DNA of 64,000 nt from Propioniciclava tarda. GTDB taxonomy: Bacteria; Actinomycetota; Actinomycetes; Propionibacteriales; Propionibacteriaceae. Under the pieces are notes generated by a model. That model did no database searches, was not told the origin of the DNA, and was given only the letters and a program-made list of their open reading frames with translations. The position numbers and the translations under genes were made by a program. Positions 56,115-64,000 of this stretch are shown piece by piece. The DNA lies in NCBI RefSeq assembly GCF_900182665.1, contig NZ_FXTL01000002.1:124001-188000 (forward strand). Reading direction: 5' to 3'. Every line of letters starts with the position of its first letter. Position 1 is the stretch's first letter.

Positions 56115-58921
56115 CGACCTTTGCGGTGGGGAGCCTGGTGGCGGCGCGGGGCCGCGAGTGGGTCGTGCTGCCCGACAGCTCCGACGACTTCCTCGTGCTG
56201 CGTCCCCTCGGCGGCACCGAGGACGACATCGCGGGCGTGCTGCCGGCCATCGAGCCCGTGACGACGGCGTCGTTCCCGCCGCCCACCGCCGACGACCTGG
56301 GCGACCACGAGAGCGCGCGCCTGCTGCGCAGCGCCCTACAGATCGGGTTCCGGTCGAGCGCCGGCCCGTTCCGTTCCCTGGCCGGGATTGCCGTCGAGCC
56401 GCGCGCCTACCAACTCGTGCCGCTGCTGATGGCCCTGCGGCAGGAAACCGTCCGCCTGCTGATCGCCGACGACGTCGGCATCGGCAAGACCATCGAGGCG
56501 TCCCTCATCGCCGCCGAACTTCTGACCATCGGGGACGCCCGCAGGCTCGCGGTGCTCTGCAGCCCAGCGCTGGCCGAGCAGTGGACCGGGGAGTTGCGCA
56601 CTAAGTTCGGCTTGGAGGCCGAACTGGTGCTGCCGAGCACCATCCGCCGGCTGGAGCGCCAGTGCGTCGGCGGCGAGTCGATCTTCGAACGGTTCCCGAT
56701 CACGGTGGTGTCGACCGACTTCATCAAGTCGGATCGGCGCCGCAACGAGTTCCTGCGCACCTGCCCCGACCTGGTCATCGTCGACGAGGCCCACACCTGC
56801 GTTGCCGACGGCGGGTTCGGCGGCAAGGCCCGTACCCAGCGCTACGACCTGGTCCGCGCCCTGGCAGCGGACGCCGACCGGCGCCTGCTTCTCGTCACCG
56901 CCACCCCGCACAGTGGCAAGGACGCGGCGTTCCGCAACTTGATCGGCCTGCTCCATCCCGCACTGCACGACCTGGACCTCGACCAGACGAAGGGCCGCGA
57001 ACTGCTTGCCAGGCATCTGGTGCAGCGGCGCCGCGCCGACATCCGCCAGTTCCTCGATGAGGAGACCCCCTTCCCGTCCGACCGGCAGTCCAAAGAAGTC
57101 GCGTACAAGCTGTCGCCCGCCTACCGCGACCTGTTCGACGACGTGATCGCCTACGCCCGCGAGACCGTGAGCACGGCGAACGGTGCCCGCGAGCAGCGCA
57201 TCAACTGGTGGTCGGTGCTCGCCCTGCTGCGGGCGCTGGCGTCTTCGCCGCGGGCCGCCGCCCAAACGCTGGCGACCCGCTCGGCCGCATTGGGCGGTGA
57301 GGACGCCGCCGAGGCCGACGCCTTGGGACGCTCGGCCGTGCTTGACCTGGCCGACGACGAGACCCTCGAATCGGTCGACGTGGCTCCGGGCGCTGACGCC
57401 TCGACCGAGTCGGGAACCCCGCAGCAACGCCGGCTCAAAGGCTTCCTCAAGCGGGCGAAGGAATTGGAGAAGGCCGGCGACCACAAGCTGGACGCCATCA
57501 CCACGCAGGTGAAGGGGCTTCTCGCCGACTCCTACGCCCCGATCGTGTTCTGCCGGTTCATCGACACCGCCGAGTACGTCGCAGAGCACCTCACCCAGAA
57601 GCTGGGCAAGGGCACCACCGTTGCCTGCGTCACCGGCATGCTGCCGCCCTCGGAGCGGGTGGCCCGCATCGCCGAACTGGCGGCCGCCGACGGCCCGGTC
57701 GTACTCGTGGCCACCGACTGCCTGTCTGAGGGCGTCAACCTGCAGGACCAGTTCCAGGCGGTCGTCCACTACGACCTGGCCTGGAACCCGACCAGGCACG
57801 AGCAGCGGGAGGGGCGCGTCGATCGGTTCGGCCAGCAACGCGACGTCGTCCGTGCCATCACCCTCTACGGCCAGGACAACCGCATCGACGGCATTGTCCT
57901 CGATGTCCTGCTCCGCAAGCACGAGGCGATCCGCAAGGCCACCGGCGTCTCCGTGCCGGTGCCCGACAACAGCGACGCCGTGCTGGAGGCCCTGATGGAG
58001 GGCCTGATCCTGCGGGGGAGCGACCATCGCCAGGACACCCTCGACTTCGAGTACGACTCGAAGGTCGTCGACCTGGACAAGGAGTGGCAGTCCGCCGCCG
58101 AACGCGAGAGGGCCTCCCGCACCAAGTTCGCCCAGCGCGCCATCCACCCGACCGAGGTGGCTGGCGAGGTCGCCGAGATCCGCGCCAACCTGGGCACCCA
58201 CGCCGAGGTGCGCGCCTTCACCGAGCAGTCACTCAAGGCCCTCAAGGCAACCCTCAAGACGACCCCGCGCGGCTTCACGGCGGCCACCAGTCCACTGCCC
58301 GGCGGCCTGCTGGACGCCCTCCCGCCCGGCCGCGAGACTCAACTCACCTTTCTGAACGACTTCCCCGTCGCCAAGGGCGAGAACGTGCTGCACCGCACGG
58401 ACGCCGCAGTCGAGGCCATCGCGTCCTATGTGCTCGAGTCGGCGCTCGACCCCGCCCTGCCCGCCGAGGCCAGGCCTGCTCGTCGCTGCGCCGTCGTCCG
58501 GACGGCCGCGGTCGAAACGCGCACCACGCTGCTGCTGGTCCGCTACCGGTTCCACCTCACCCTGCCGTCGCGCGCCGGGGAGAGGACGGCCGTGGCCGAG
58601 GACGCCGCCACCCTCGGCTTCACCTCCCGCGACGGCGTCCTGTCGTGGCTGGAGCCCGACGAGGTCAGCGCCCTGCTCGACGCCGCACCCTCGGGGAACG
58701 TCAGCAACCCCAGCCAGTACCTCACGTCCGCGCTCGGCCAACTGGCCCAGGCGCAAGCGCATCTGGACGCCCACGGGCAGTCGCTCGCCGAGAAGCTCCG
58801 GGCCTCGCACCGGCGGGTGCGCGCGGCATCCGGTGCGGTGGTGCGCGGGCTGGGCGTCCGTGCCGAGAGCCCACCCGATGTTCTGGGCGTGTACGTGTTC
58901 GTTCCGGTCCCGAAGGGTTGA
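56111..58921 (+). CDS. SNF2-family helicase (DrmD-like)
   Basis: 936 residues. The Walker A variant ADDVGIGKT is near 120-127, the DEAH box VDEAHTC near 223, and motif VI EQREGRVDRFGQ near 563. A C-terminal half of unknown fold follows. It resembles the RapA/HepA-like translocases and DrmD of class 1 DISARM. It is coupled to the helicase upstream (GTGA) and to the methylase 3 bases downstream. It probably tracks along DNA without processive unwinding. Confidence 0.88.
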   Translation: MTTFAVGSLVAARGREWVVLPDSSDDFLVLRPLGGTEDDIAGVLPAIEPVTTASFPPPTADDLGDHESARLLRSALQIGFRSSAGPFRSLAGIAVEPRAYQLVPLLMALRQETVRLLIADDVGIGKTIEASLIAAELLTIGDARRLAVLCSPALAEQWTGELRTKFGLEAELVLPSTIRRLERQCVGGESIFERFPITVVSTDFIKSDRRRNEFLRTCPDLVIVDEAHTCVADGGFGGKARTQRYDLVRALAADADRRLLLVTATPHSGKDAAFRNLIGLLHPALHDLDLDQTKGRELLARHLVQRRRADIRQFLDEETPFPSDRQSKEVAYKLSPAYRDLFDDVIAYARETVSTANGAREQRINWWSVLALLRALASSPRAAAQTLATRSAALGGEDAAEADALGRSAVLDLADDETLESVDVAPGADASTESGTPQQRRLKGFLKRAKELEKAGDHKLDAITTQVKGLLADSYAPIVFCRFIDTAEYVAEHLTQKLGKGTTVACVTGMLPPSERVARIAELAAADGPVVLVATDCLSEGVNLQDQFQAVVHYDLAWNPTRHEQREGRVDRFGQQRDVVRAITLYGQDNRIDGIVLDVLLRKHEAIRKATGVSVPVPDNSDAVLEALMEGLILRGSDHRQDTLDFEYDSKVVDLDKEWQSAAERERASRTKFAQRAIHPTEVAGEVAEIRANLGTHAEVRAFTEQSLKALKATLKTTPRGFTAATSPLPGGLLDALPPGRETQLTFLNDFPVAKGENVLHRTDAAVEAIASYVLESALDPALPAEARPARRCAVVRTAAVETRTTLLLVRYRFHLTLPSRAGERTAVAEDAATLGFTSRDGVLSWLEPDEVSALLDAAPSGNVSNPSQYLTSALGQLAQAQAHLDAHGQSLAEKLRASHRRVRAASGAVVRGLGVRAESPPDVLGVYVFVPVPKG

Positions 58922-58924
58922 GCC

Positions 58925-61900
58925 ATGGCAGCCGAATCATTCGTGGGCGTCCGGGTGGCCGGTGGCCTGCTGCCGGCCGAGTTGTTGTCGCGGATCGCGG
59001 CGGGCGCGTTGGGCGGGCAGGCGTCCGGCGACTACCACCTGGCACCCGGCGAGACCGTCCGCGAGGCCGCGAACCGGGCCTGGGCGTACCTGACCGGGGT
59101 GTGGGCCACCTACCGGCAGGCGGCTGAGAAGCTTTCCGAGTCAGACCGCGGCACCACCCTCACGCGCGAGCGGTGGCTCCTGATCCTGCTGCGCGAGCTG
59201 GGGTATGGGCGCGTCCCGACCTCGCCCGCGGGCGGGCTGACCGCCGACGGCAAGCAGTTGCCCGTCTCGCACGTGTGGGAGCACGTGCCCATGCACCTGC
59301 TCGGCCACCGCATCGAACTGGACCGCCGCACCCAGGGCGTCGCGGGCGCCGCCATCTCGTCGCCGCAGTCGATGGTGCAGGAACTGCTGAACCGGTCGGA
59401 CGCCCACCTGTGGGCGGTGCTGTCCAACGGGCTGACCCTGCGGCTGCTGCGCGACTCGACGTCGCTGGTCGGGTCGGCCTACATCGAGTTCGATCTGGAG
59501 GCCATCTTCGACGGCGACCTGTTCGCCGACTTCCTGCTGCTGTACAGCGTGTGCCACGAGTCGCGGCTCGAAGTGCGCGACCCCGAGAAGGGCGCGGCGT
59601 CCTGCTGGCTCGAGGCATGGCGCACCGAGTCGCTGGAGTCGGGCACGCGGGCCCTCAACCAGCTCCAGGACGGAGTGACCAAAGCGATTACCACGCTCGG
59701 CACCGGGTTCCTCGCGCACCCTGCGAACGCCCACCTTCGCGACGGCCTCGCCGAGGGCAGCCTGCGCATCGAGGACGTCAACCACGGCCTGCTGCGGGTC
59801 GTGTACCGGCTGCTGTTCACGTTCGTCGCCGAGGACCGCGGTTTGCTGCTTTCCCCTGACGCCACCCTCACCGCCCGGCAGCGCTACCGCGACTACTTCT
59901 CGACCGAGCGTCTGCGCCGCACGGCCCGCCGCCGGCGCGGCACCCGGCACGCCGACCAGTGGCGCGCGCTCAACCTGGTGTGGGACGGCCTCGGCTCGGT
60001 CGACGGACGCCCCGAGCTCGGCCTGGTCGGCATCGGCGGCCTGTTCGAACCCGGCGCCCTCGACCTGTTCCGGGGCAGCGACCTGTCGAACGAGGCGCTG
60101 CTGCGGGCGGTCCGGCACCTCAGCCTCGTCGAGGAACCCGGCTCGAAGATGAAGCGCGTCGTCGACTACCGCAACCTCGGCGCCGAGGAACTCGGCTCCA
60201 TCTACGAGGCGCTGCTGGAGTTCGTGCCCTCCTGGGACGCCGGACGGCGGGTCTTCGAGTTGCTGTCGGCCGCGGGCAACGACCGCAAGTCGACGGGTTC
60301 GTACTACACGCCCACCTCGCTGATCGACTGCCTGCTCGATTCGGCGCTCGACCCGGTGCTCGACCGCGCCGAGCGCGAACCCGACCCCGAGGCGGCCCTG
60401 TTGGCGCTGACCGTGTGCGACCCCGCCTGCGGGTCGGGCCACTTCCTGGTCGCAGCCGCGAGGCGGATCGCCAAGCGGGTCGCGGCCATCCGGACCGGCG
60501 ACCCCGAGCCCCCGCCCGAACGGGTCCGCGAAGCCCTCGCCGACGTGGTCGGACGCTGCATCTATGGCGTCGACCTCAACCCTCTGGCCGCCGAACTCGC
60601 CAAGGTGTCGCTGTGGCTGGAGACCCTCGACCCCGGACGCCCGCTGGCGTTCCTCGACGCCCAGATCAAGGTCGGCAACTCCCTGATCGGCGCGACGCCG
60701 GCCCTCATCGGGCAGGGCGTGCCCGACGAGGCGTTCGCGGCGCTCGAGGGCGACGACAAGAGGGTCGTCACGGCACTGAAGAAGCAGAACAAGGCCGAGG
60801 GCTCCGGGCAGGACGACCTGTTCGGCGACGACACCGCGCCCATGATGGACACCGTCGTGGCGGGTGAACTGGGCGCATTGATCGGTGGCGGTCGTCCAGC
60901 GTCGTTGGCCGACATCCAGGCCCGGCAGCAGCGGCTCAAGGCGTTGCAGGCTAATCCGGCGCTGCAACAGCAAAGGCTGCTGGCGGACGCTTGGTGCGCC
61001 GCCTTCGCTTGGCCCAAGCAGCCAGGCGGCCCTAAGGCCATCACCGACCGGAGCCTGCGGGCCCTCGTCCGCGGCGAGGCGCTGCGCGAGGCCACGATCG
61101 CCGCTGTTCACGAGCTCGCCGCCGAATACCGGTTCTTCCACTGGCACCTGGAGTTCCCGCACCTGTTCCGCCCCGCCGCCTCCGCCGACGGACCGGGCTG
61201 GCGCGGGGGATTCGACGTCGTGCTCGGCAACCCGCCGTGGGAGCTCATCGAGCTGAAGGAACAGGAGTTCTTCGCGGTCCGGGCCCCTGAGATCGGCGCG
61301 GCGAGTGGAGCTCGACGCAAGCGCCTGATCGACGGCCTGCCCCAGACCAATCCGGCCCTCGCAGCGGAGTACACCAGTGCGAAGCGCCACATCGACGCAA
61401 CCCGCCACTTCCTGGCGAACTCGGGCCGTTACCCCTTGTGCGGGCGTGGCCGCGTCAAGACCGACCCGGTCTTCGCCGAGCTGGGACGGCATCTCCTCGC
61501 CTCACGCGGCCGATTCGGACTCGTACTTCCGACAGGAATCGCGACCGATGCAACGACCCAGTACTTCTTCAAGGATCTGGTCCAGCGAGCAAACCTCGTG
61601 AGTCTGTACGACTTCGAGAACCGCAAGCCTCTGTTCGAAGGCGTGGACAGCCGTTTCAAGTTCTGCCTACTCACCCTCACCGGCCAGGATGAGCGCGTCG
61701 CCCAGGCGGAGTTCGCCTTCTTCGCCCACGACCCGTCCGACCTATTGAAGGACGACGCCCGCTTCGAGCTCACCCCCGACGAGATCCAGCTCCTCAACCC
61801 CAACACTGGCACTTGCCCCATCTTCCGGACTCGCCGGGACGCCGAGATCACCCTCGGCATCTATCGCCGAGTCCCGGTGCTGATCAACGAGAACGATCCG

Positions 61901-62077
61901 GTCAACGGCAACCCTTGGGGCATCAGCTTCATGCAGGGGCTGTTCAACATGACGAGCGATTCGCACCTCTTCCACACCCGTGACGAACTCGAGGCCGACG
62001 GCTGGACGCTCAACGGCAACGTTTTCGAGCGCCAGATCGACGGGGGGGGGGGTAGCTCGAATGCTGCCGCTGTTTGA
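58925..62077 (+). CDS. PglX/DrmMI-like adenine-specific DNA methylase, catalytic part (ends at a frameshift)
   Basis: 1050 residues as read. The SAM-binding motif DPACGSGHFLVAAARRI is near 498-515 and the catalytic NPPW near 768, so this is an N6-adenine methylase of the Eco57I/PglX group. The reading frame runs into an 11-G tract (62042-62052) and stops 25 bases later after GGGGSSNAAAV. With 10 or 13 G it would continue into the next frame (62061-62825) and give one protein of about 1299 residues. Its C-terminal target-recognition part is then restored. As drawn it is the OFF or split state. Confidence 0.9.
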   Translation: MAAESFVGVRVAGGLLPAELLSRIAAGALGGQASGDYHLAPGETVREAANRAWAYLTGVWATYRQAAEKLSESDRGTTLTRERWLLILLRELGYGRVPTSPAGGLTADGKQLPVSHVWEHVPMHLLGHRIELDRRTQGVAGAAISSPQSMVQELLNRSDAHLWAVLSNGLTLRLLRDSTSLVGSAYIEFDLEAIFDGDLFADFLLLYSVCHESRLEVRDPEKGAASCWLEAWRTESLESGTRALNQLQDGVTKAITTLGTGFLAHPANAHLRDGLAEGSLRIEDVNHGLLRVVYRLLFTFVAEDRGLLLSPDATLTARQRYRDYFSTERLRRTARRRRGTRHADQWRALNLVWDGLGSVDGRPELGLVGIGGLFEPGALDLFRGSDLSNEALLRAVRHLSLVEEPGSKMKRVVDYRNLGAEELGSIYEALLEFVPSWDAGRRVFELLSAAGNDRKSTGSYYTPTSLIDCLLDSALDPVLDRAEREPDPEAALLALTVCDPACGSGHFLVAAARRIAKRVAAIRTGDPEPPPERVREALADVVGRCIYGVDLNPLAAELAKVSLWLETLDPGRPLAFLDAQIKVGNSLIGATPALIGQGVPDEAFAALEGDDKRVVTALKKQNKAEGSGQDDLFGDDTAPMMDTVVAGELGALIGGGRPASLADIQARQQRLKALQANPALQQQRLLADAWCAAFAWPKQPGGPKAITDRSLRALVRGEALREATIAAVHELAAEYRFFHWHLEFPHLFRPAASADGPGWRGGFDVVLGNPPWELIELKEQEFFAVRAPEIGAASGARRKRLIDGLPQTNPALAAEYTSAKRHIDATRHFLANSGRYPLCGRGRVKTDPVFAELGRHLLASRGRFGLVLPTGIATDATTQYFFKDLVQRANLVSLYDFENRKPLFEGVDSRFKFCLLTLTGQDERVAQAEFAFFAHDPSDLLKDDARFELTPDEIQLLNPNTGTCPIFRTRRDAEITLGIYRRVPVLINENDPVNGNPWGISFMQGLFNMTSDSHLFHTRDELEADGWTLNGNVFERQIDGGGGSSNAAAV
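62042..62052 (+). repeat. Homopolymeric tract of 11 G in the methylase gene
   Basis: Eleven consecutive G at the junction of the catalytic and C-terminal parts. Length 11 gives a stop at 62077; length 10 or 13 joins the frames. Such tracts slip during replication. A G-tract in Streptomyces pglX is known to vary with phase variation of the Pgl defence. The tract also sits 8 bases before an ATG (62061), where it could act as a G-rich ribosome site. Confidence 0.85.
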
Positions 62078-62825
62078 AGCCAAGATGATCCACCTCTACG
62101 ACACCCGCTGGGCGACGTATGAGCCAGACGGGTCGATTCGGCCGATCACCGAGGACGAGAAGGCCGCCTACCTCCTTCCGATTCCCCGGTACTGGCTGAC
62201 CGAGGCCGACGTAGATGCCTCATGGGGAAGCCGTAAGCCGACGGGTCCGTACTTCGCCTGGCGTGGGATTGCGCGAACCAGCGACGTGCGCACCGCAATC
62301 GGCACGGTGATGCCTGCCGCCATCCCAGGCGGTGGGAACTTCGACATGGTGCTGGGGTGCGACCGCAACGAATTGCCCGGATTCGCCGCGGTCTTCTCCA
62401 GCTTCGTGTTCGACTTTGTCGCCCGACAGAAGCTCAGCAACATGCATCTCCAGTTCAGCGTGGCCAAGCAACTCCCGATGGTGATGCCTGAGCAACTGGG
62501 ATCGCTGGCGCTCCCTTTGGATCGCCCTCTGCGAGCCTGGGTTGCTCTGCGAGTCGATCGTCTGAACGGCTGGATCCCCGACACCGACCAGCGGGCGCAG
62601 GTGCGAGCCGAACTGGATGCCCTGATGTTCCACGGCTACGGACTCACGCGTCCAGAAGTGTCGTACGTCATGGATACCTTCCCGATCGTGAAGCGCAAGG
62701 ACGAGGCCGCCTATGGGAACTACCGGACCAAGGACCTGATCCTGTCCGCCTACGACGCGATGGCCGAGGCGAAGTCGTCAGGACGCACCTACCAGCAGCC
62801 CTGGCCCCAGGAGGTTCACACATGA
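62061..62825 (+). CDS. C-terminal module of the PglX-like methylase (out of frame with its N-terminal part)
   Basis: 254 residues from the ATG at 62061. MLPLFEAKMIHLYDTRWATY, PRYWLTEADVDASWG and the end YVMDTFPIVKRKDEAAYGNY are those of the PglX C-terminal region, which in BREX/Pgl methylases helps recognise the target. It is either the second half of a slipped gene or a separate subunit made by re-initiation, since the upstream stop lies 16 bases into it. It overlaps the next gene (ATGA). Confidence 0.85.
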   Translation: MLPLFEAKMIHLYDTRWATYEPDGSIRPITEDEKAAYLLPIPRYWLTEADVDASWGSRKPTGPYFAWRGIARTSDVRTAIGTVMPAAIPGGGNFDMVLGCDRNELPGFAAVFSSFVFDFVARQKLSNMHLQFSVAKQLPMVMPEQLGSLALPLDRPLRAWVALRVDRLNGWIPDTDQRAQVRAELDALMFHGYGLTRPEVSYVMDTFPIVKRKDEAAYGNYRTKDLILSAYDAMAEAKSSGRTYQQPWPQEVHT

Positions 62826-63724
62826 CGCAGACGGTGGAGCGCATGCTGCCGCTCTACGAGGGGAAGATGGGCCTCCTTTACGACCACCGTTACGCCTCCT
62901 TCAGGGGAGTCGGGGACACGGACATCGAGGCGAACCAGGAGCGCCAAGACGATTCGCTCGTGCTCCCGCGCTACTGGGTTCGCGAAGAAGTAGTTGCCGA
63001 TCGGCTCGTCAGGCGCACGTGGGGGTCCGAGGCCGCCCTGCTCGGCCACCGCCGGGTCGCGCGCAATACCGACGAGCGCACCATCATCGCGAGCTTCATC
63101 CCGTTCGGCGCGGCTTCCTACGGCTGGATCCTCAGTGCTGGTCCCGACGCGCGGGCGCTAGCGCTCCTGGTCGCCCAGTACAACTCGTTCGCGCTTGACT
63201 ACATCCTTCGCCAGTTCCTATCGCAGCCGTCGATCCCTCAAGGCACCTTCGGCCAACTGCCAACGCTCCCGCCGGATGTGTTCGCGAGGTTGGACCCGTT
63301 GGTCGGGAACGGTGTTGACTGGGTCGTCGATCGAGTGGCCGTCCTTGTCGGCTCAGGTATCGAGATGCACGCCTACGTCCGTGAGTTGGGCCGGGAGTAT
63401 TTGCTCCCTGTCGAGTGGGATCAGGAGCGCCGCGCAGCATGCCGGGTCGAGCTTGACGCAGCGATGTTCCTGCTCCTCGGCGTCGAGCGAGCTGACGTCG
63501 AACACATCATGGACACGTTCCCGATCGTCAAGCGGAAGGATGTGGCTGCGTTCGGCTCGTTCCGGACGAAGGAGCTGATCCTCGACGTCTACGACGCGAT
63601 GGAAGCCGCTATCGACGCTGGGCGGCCCTACGTCTCCCCGCTCGCTGACTTACTCGCTGGCGAGCAGGGTCGCGGCGCGATTTCGCCATACACGCAGGAG
63701 GAGAGTGAGTGCGCTCATGAGTGA
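62822..63724 (+). CDS. Second, stand-alone PglX C-terminal-like module
   Basis: 300 residues. It repeats the plan of the previous module: MLPLYEGKMGLLYDHRYASF at the front, PRYWVREEVVADRLVRRTWG in the middle and HIMDTFPIVKRKDVAAFGSF at the end. The middle differs (RNTDERTIIASFIPFGAASY). It has no catalytic domain. AGGAGG lies 6 bases before its ATG, so it is translated in its own right. It may be an alternative specificity subunit or a spare cassette for recombination. Confidence 0.85.
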   Translation: MTQTVERMLPLYEGKMGLLYDHRYASFRGVGDTDIEANQERQDDSLVLPRYWVREEVVADRLVRRTWGSEAALLGHRRVARNTDERTIIASFIPFGAASYGWILSAGPDARALALLVAQYNSFALDYILRQFLSQPSIPQGTFGQLPTLPPDVFARLDPLVGNGVDWVVDRVAVLVGSGIEMHAYVRELGREYLLPVEWDQERRAACRVELDAAMFLLLGVERADVEHIMDTFPIVKRKDVAAFGSFRTKELILDVYDAMEAAIDAGRPYVSPLADLLAGEQGRGAISPYTQEESECAHE

Positions 63725-64000
63725 GATCGCAAGCGAGCCGGTTCGACGGGGGCTCCTGATTCGTGCCGCACTGCAGGTGCTTGCGGAGGCGGGCGGTCCC
63801 GTCCCGAGGGCTGACGTCATTCGCCTCGTGGAGCAGCGAGTGCAGCTGACGCCGTACGAGCGTGCCCCGTTCCGGACGAACGACTCGCTGCGCAGATGGG
63901 AGAACCATCTGACATGGGCGAGTACCGATATGAAGGCTGCCGGTTGGATCGAGAAGACCCCTCAGGGTTGGCTGATAACCGACGCCGGTCGGGAGGCGCT
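63705..64000 (+). CDS. Winged-helix protein, Mrr_N-like (3' end outside window)
   Basis: About 98 residues are visible. VRRGLLIRAALQVLAEAGGP and the later NDSLRRWENHLTWASTDMKA and GWIEKTPQGWLITDAGREA match the N-terminal winged helix of Mrr-type restriction enzymes. GTG 63705 follows AGGAGGAGA by 4 bases; ATG 63717 is the alternative. If a nuclease domain follows it would be the effector of the cluster. This cannot be seen here. Confidence 0.7.
   Translation, partial: MSALMSEIASEPVRRGLLIRAALQVLAEAGGPVPRADVIRLVEQRVQLTPYERAPFRTNDSLRRWENHLTWASTDMKAAGWIEKTPQGWLITDAGREA

Overview
The window is high-GC, densely packed DNA with many GTG starts and 1-8 bp start/stop overlaps. The pup/dop/arc genes, the mycobacterial-type integration host factor, the helicase-dead PriA and the PAC2 protein point to an actinobacterium. 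A Propionibacteriales-like organism is plausible, but the sequence alone does not prove it.

Bases 1-43500 are chromosomal core. In order they carry: a NarL-type two-component pair (the kinase is cut by the window edge); efp-nusB; a pyrimidine operon carA-carB-pyrD-pyrF; mihF-gmk-rpoZ-coaBC; the methyl-cycle genes ahcY-metK and then priA; fmt-rsmB; rpe; a PAC2 protein; cobalamin-dependent metH; trmI-arc (proteasomal ATPase); an unusual TrkA-N channel; an ArsR-type regulator with its own operator; serA-serC; cstA with its YbdD-type partner; dop-pup-tyrA; cmk-der; and a PLP amino-acid enzyme, an MFS exporter and a methyltransferase. The Pup system is present in part (arc, dop, pup). ARC lacks the C-terminal QYL tail and Dop has a shortened loop region, and no 20S genes lie here.

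A tRNA-Pro(GGG) at 43527-43600 marks the left edge of an integrated element that continues past the right edge. Next to it is a 35-residue stub of a tyrosine integrase, followed by decayed mobile-element genes: a frameshifted phage-like remnant, a truncated MobF relaxase, a frameshifted gene and a gene with an in-frame stop. Among them are intact cargo genes: a voltage-gated-type K+ channel, a HepT/MntA toxin-antitoxin pair and a degenerate M48-like membrane protein.

Bases 50946-64000 hold an operon-like defence cluster related to DISARM/Pgl/BREX. It encodes a DEAD/DEAH helicase with a DUF1998-like region and a C-terminal nuclease-like domain; a SNF2 helicase (DrmD-like); a PglX/DrmMI-like adenine methylase split by an 11-G tract; the methylase's C-terminal module; a second, divergent stand-alone copy of that module; and the start of a protein with an Mrr_N-like winged helix. 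The G tract is the main discovery candidate. With 11 G the methylase stops at 1050 residues; with 10 or 13 G it would read through into the C-terminal module (about 1299 residues with 10 G). This looks like a phase-variable switch next to a spare specificity module.

Across the window the word GGACGCC/GGCGTCC is strikingly frequent in the core and thinner in the island. Many genes have a -10-like hexamer 6-8 bases before the start codon, suggesting leaderless mRNAs.
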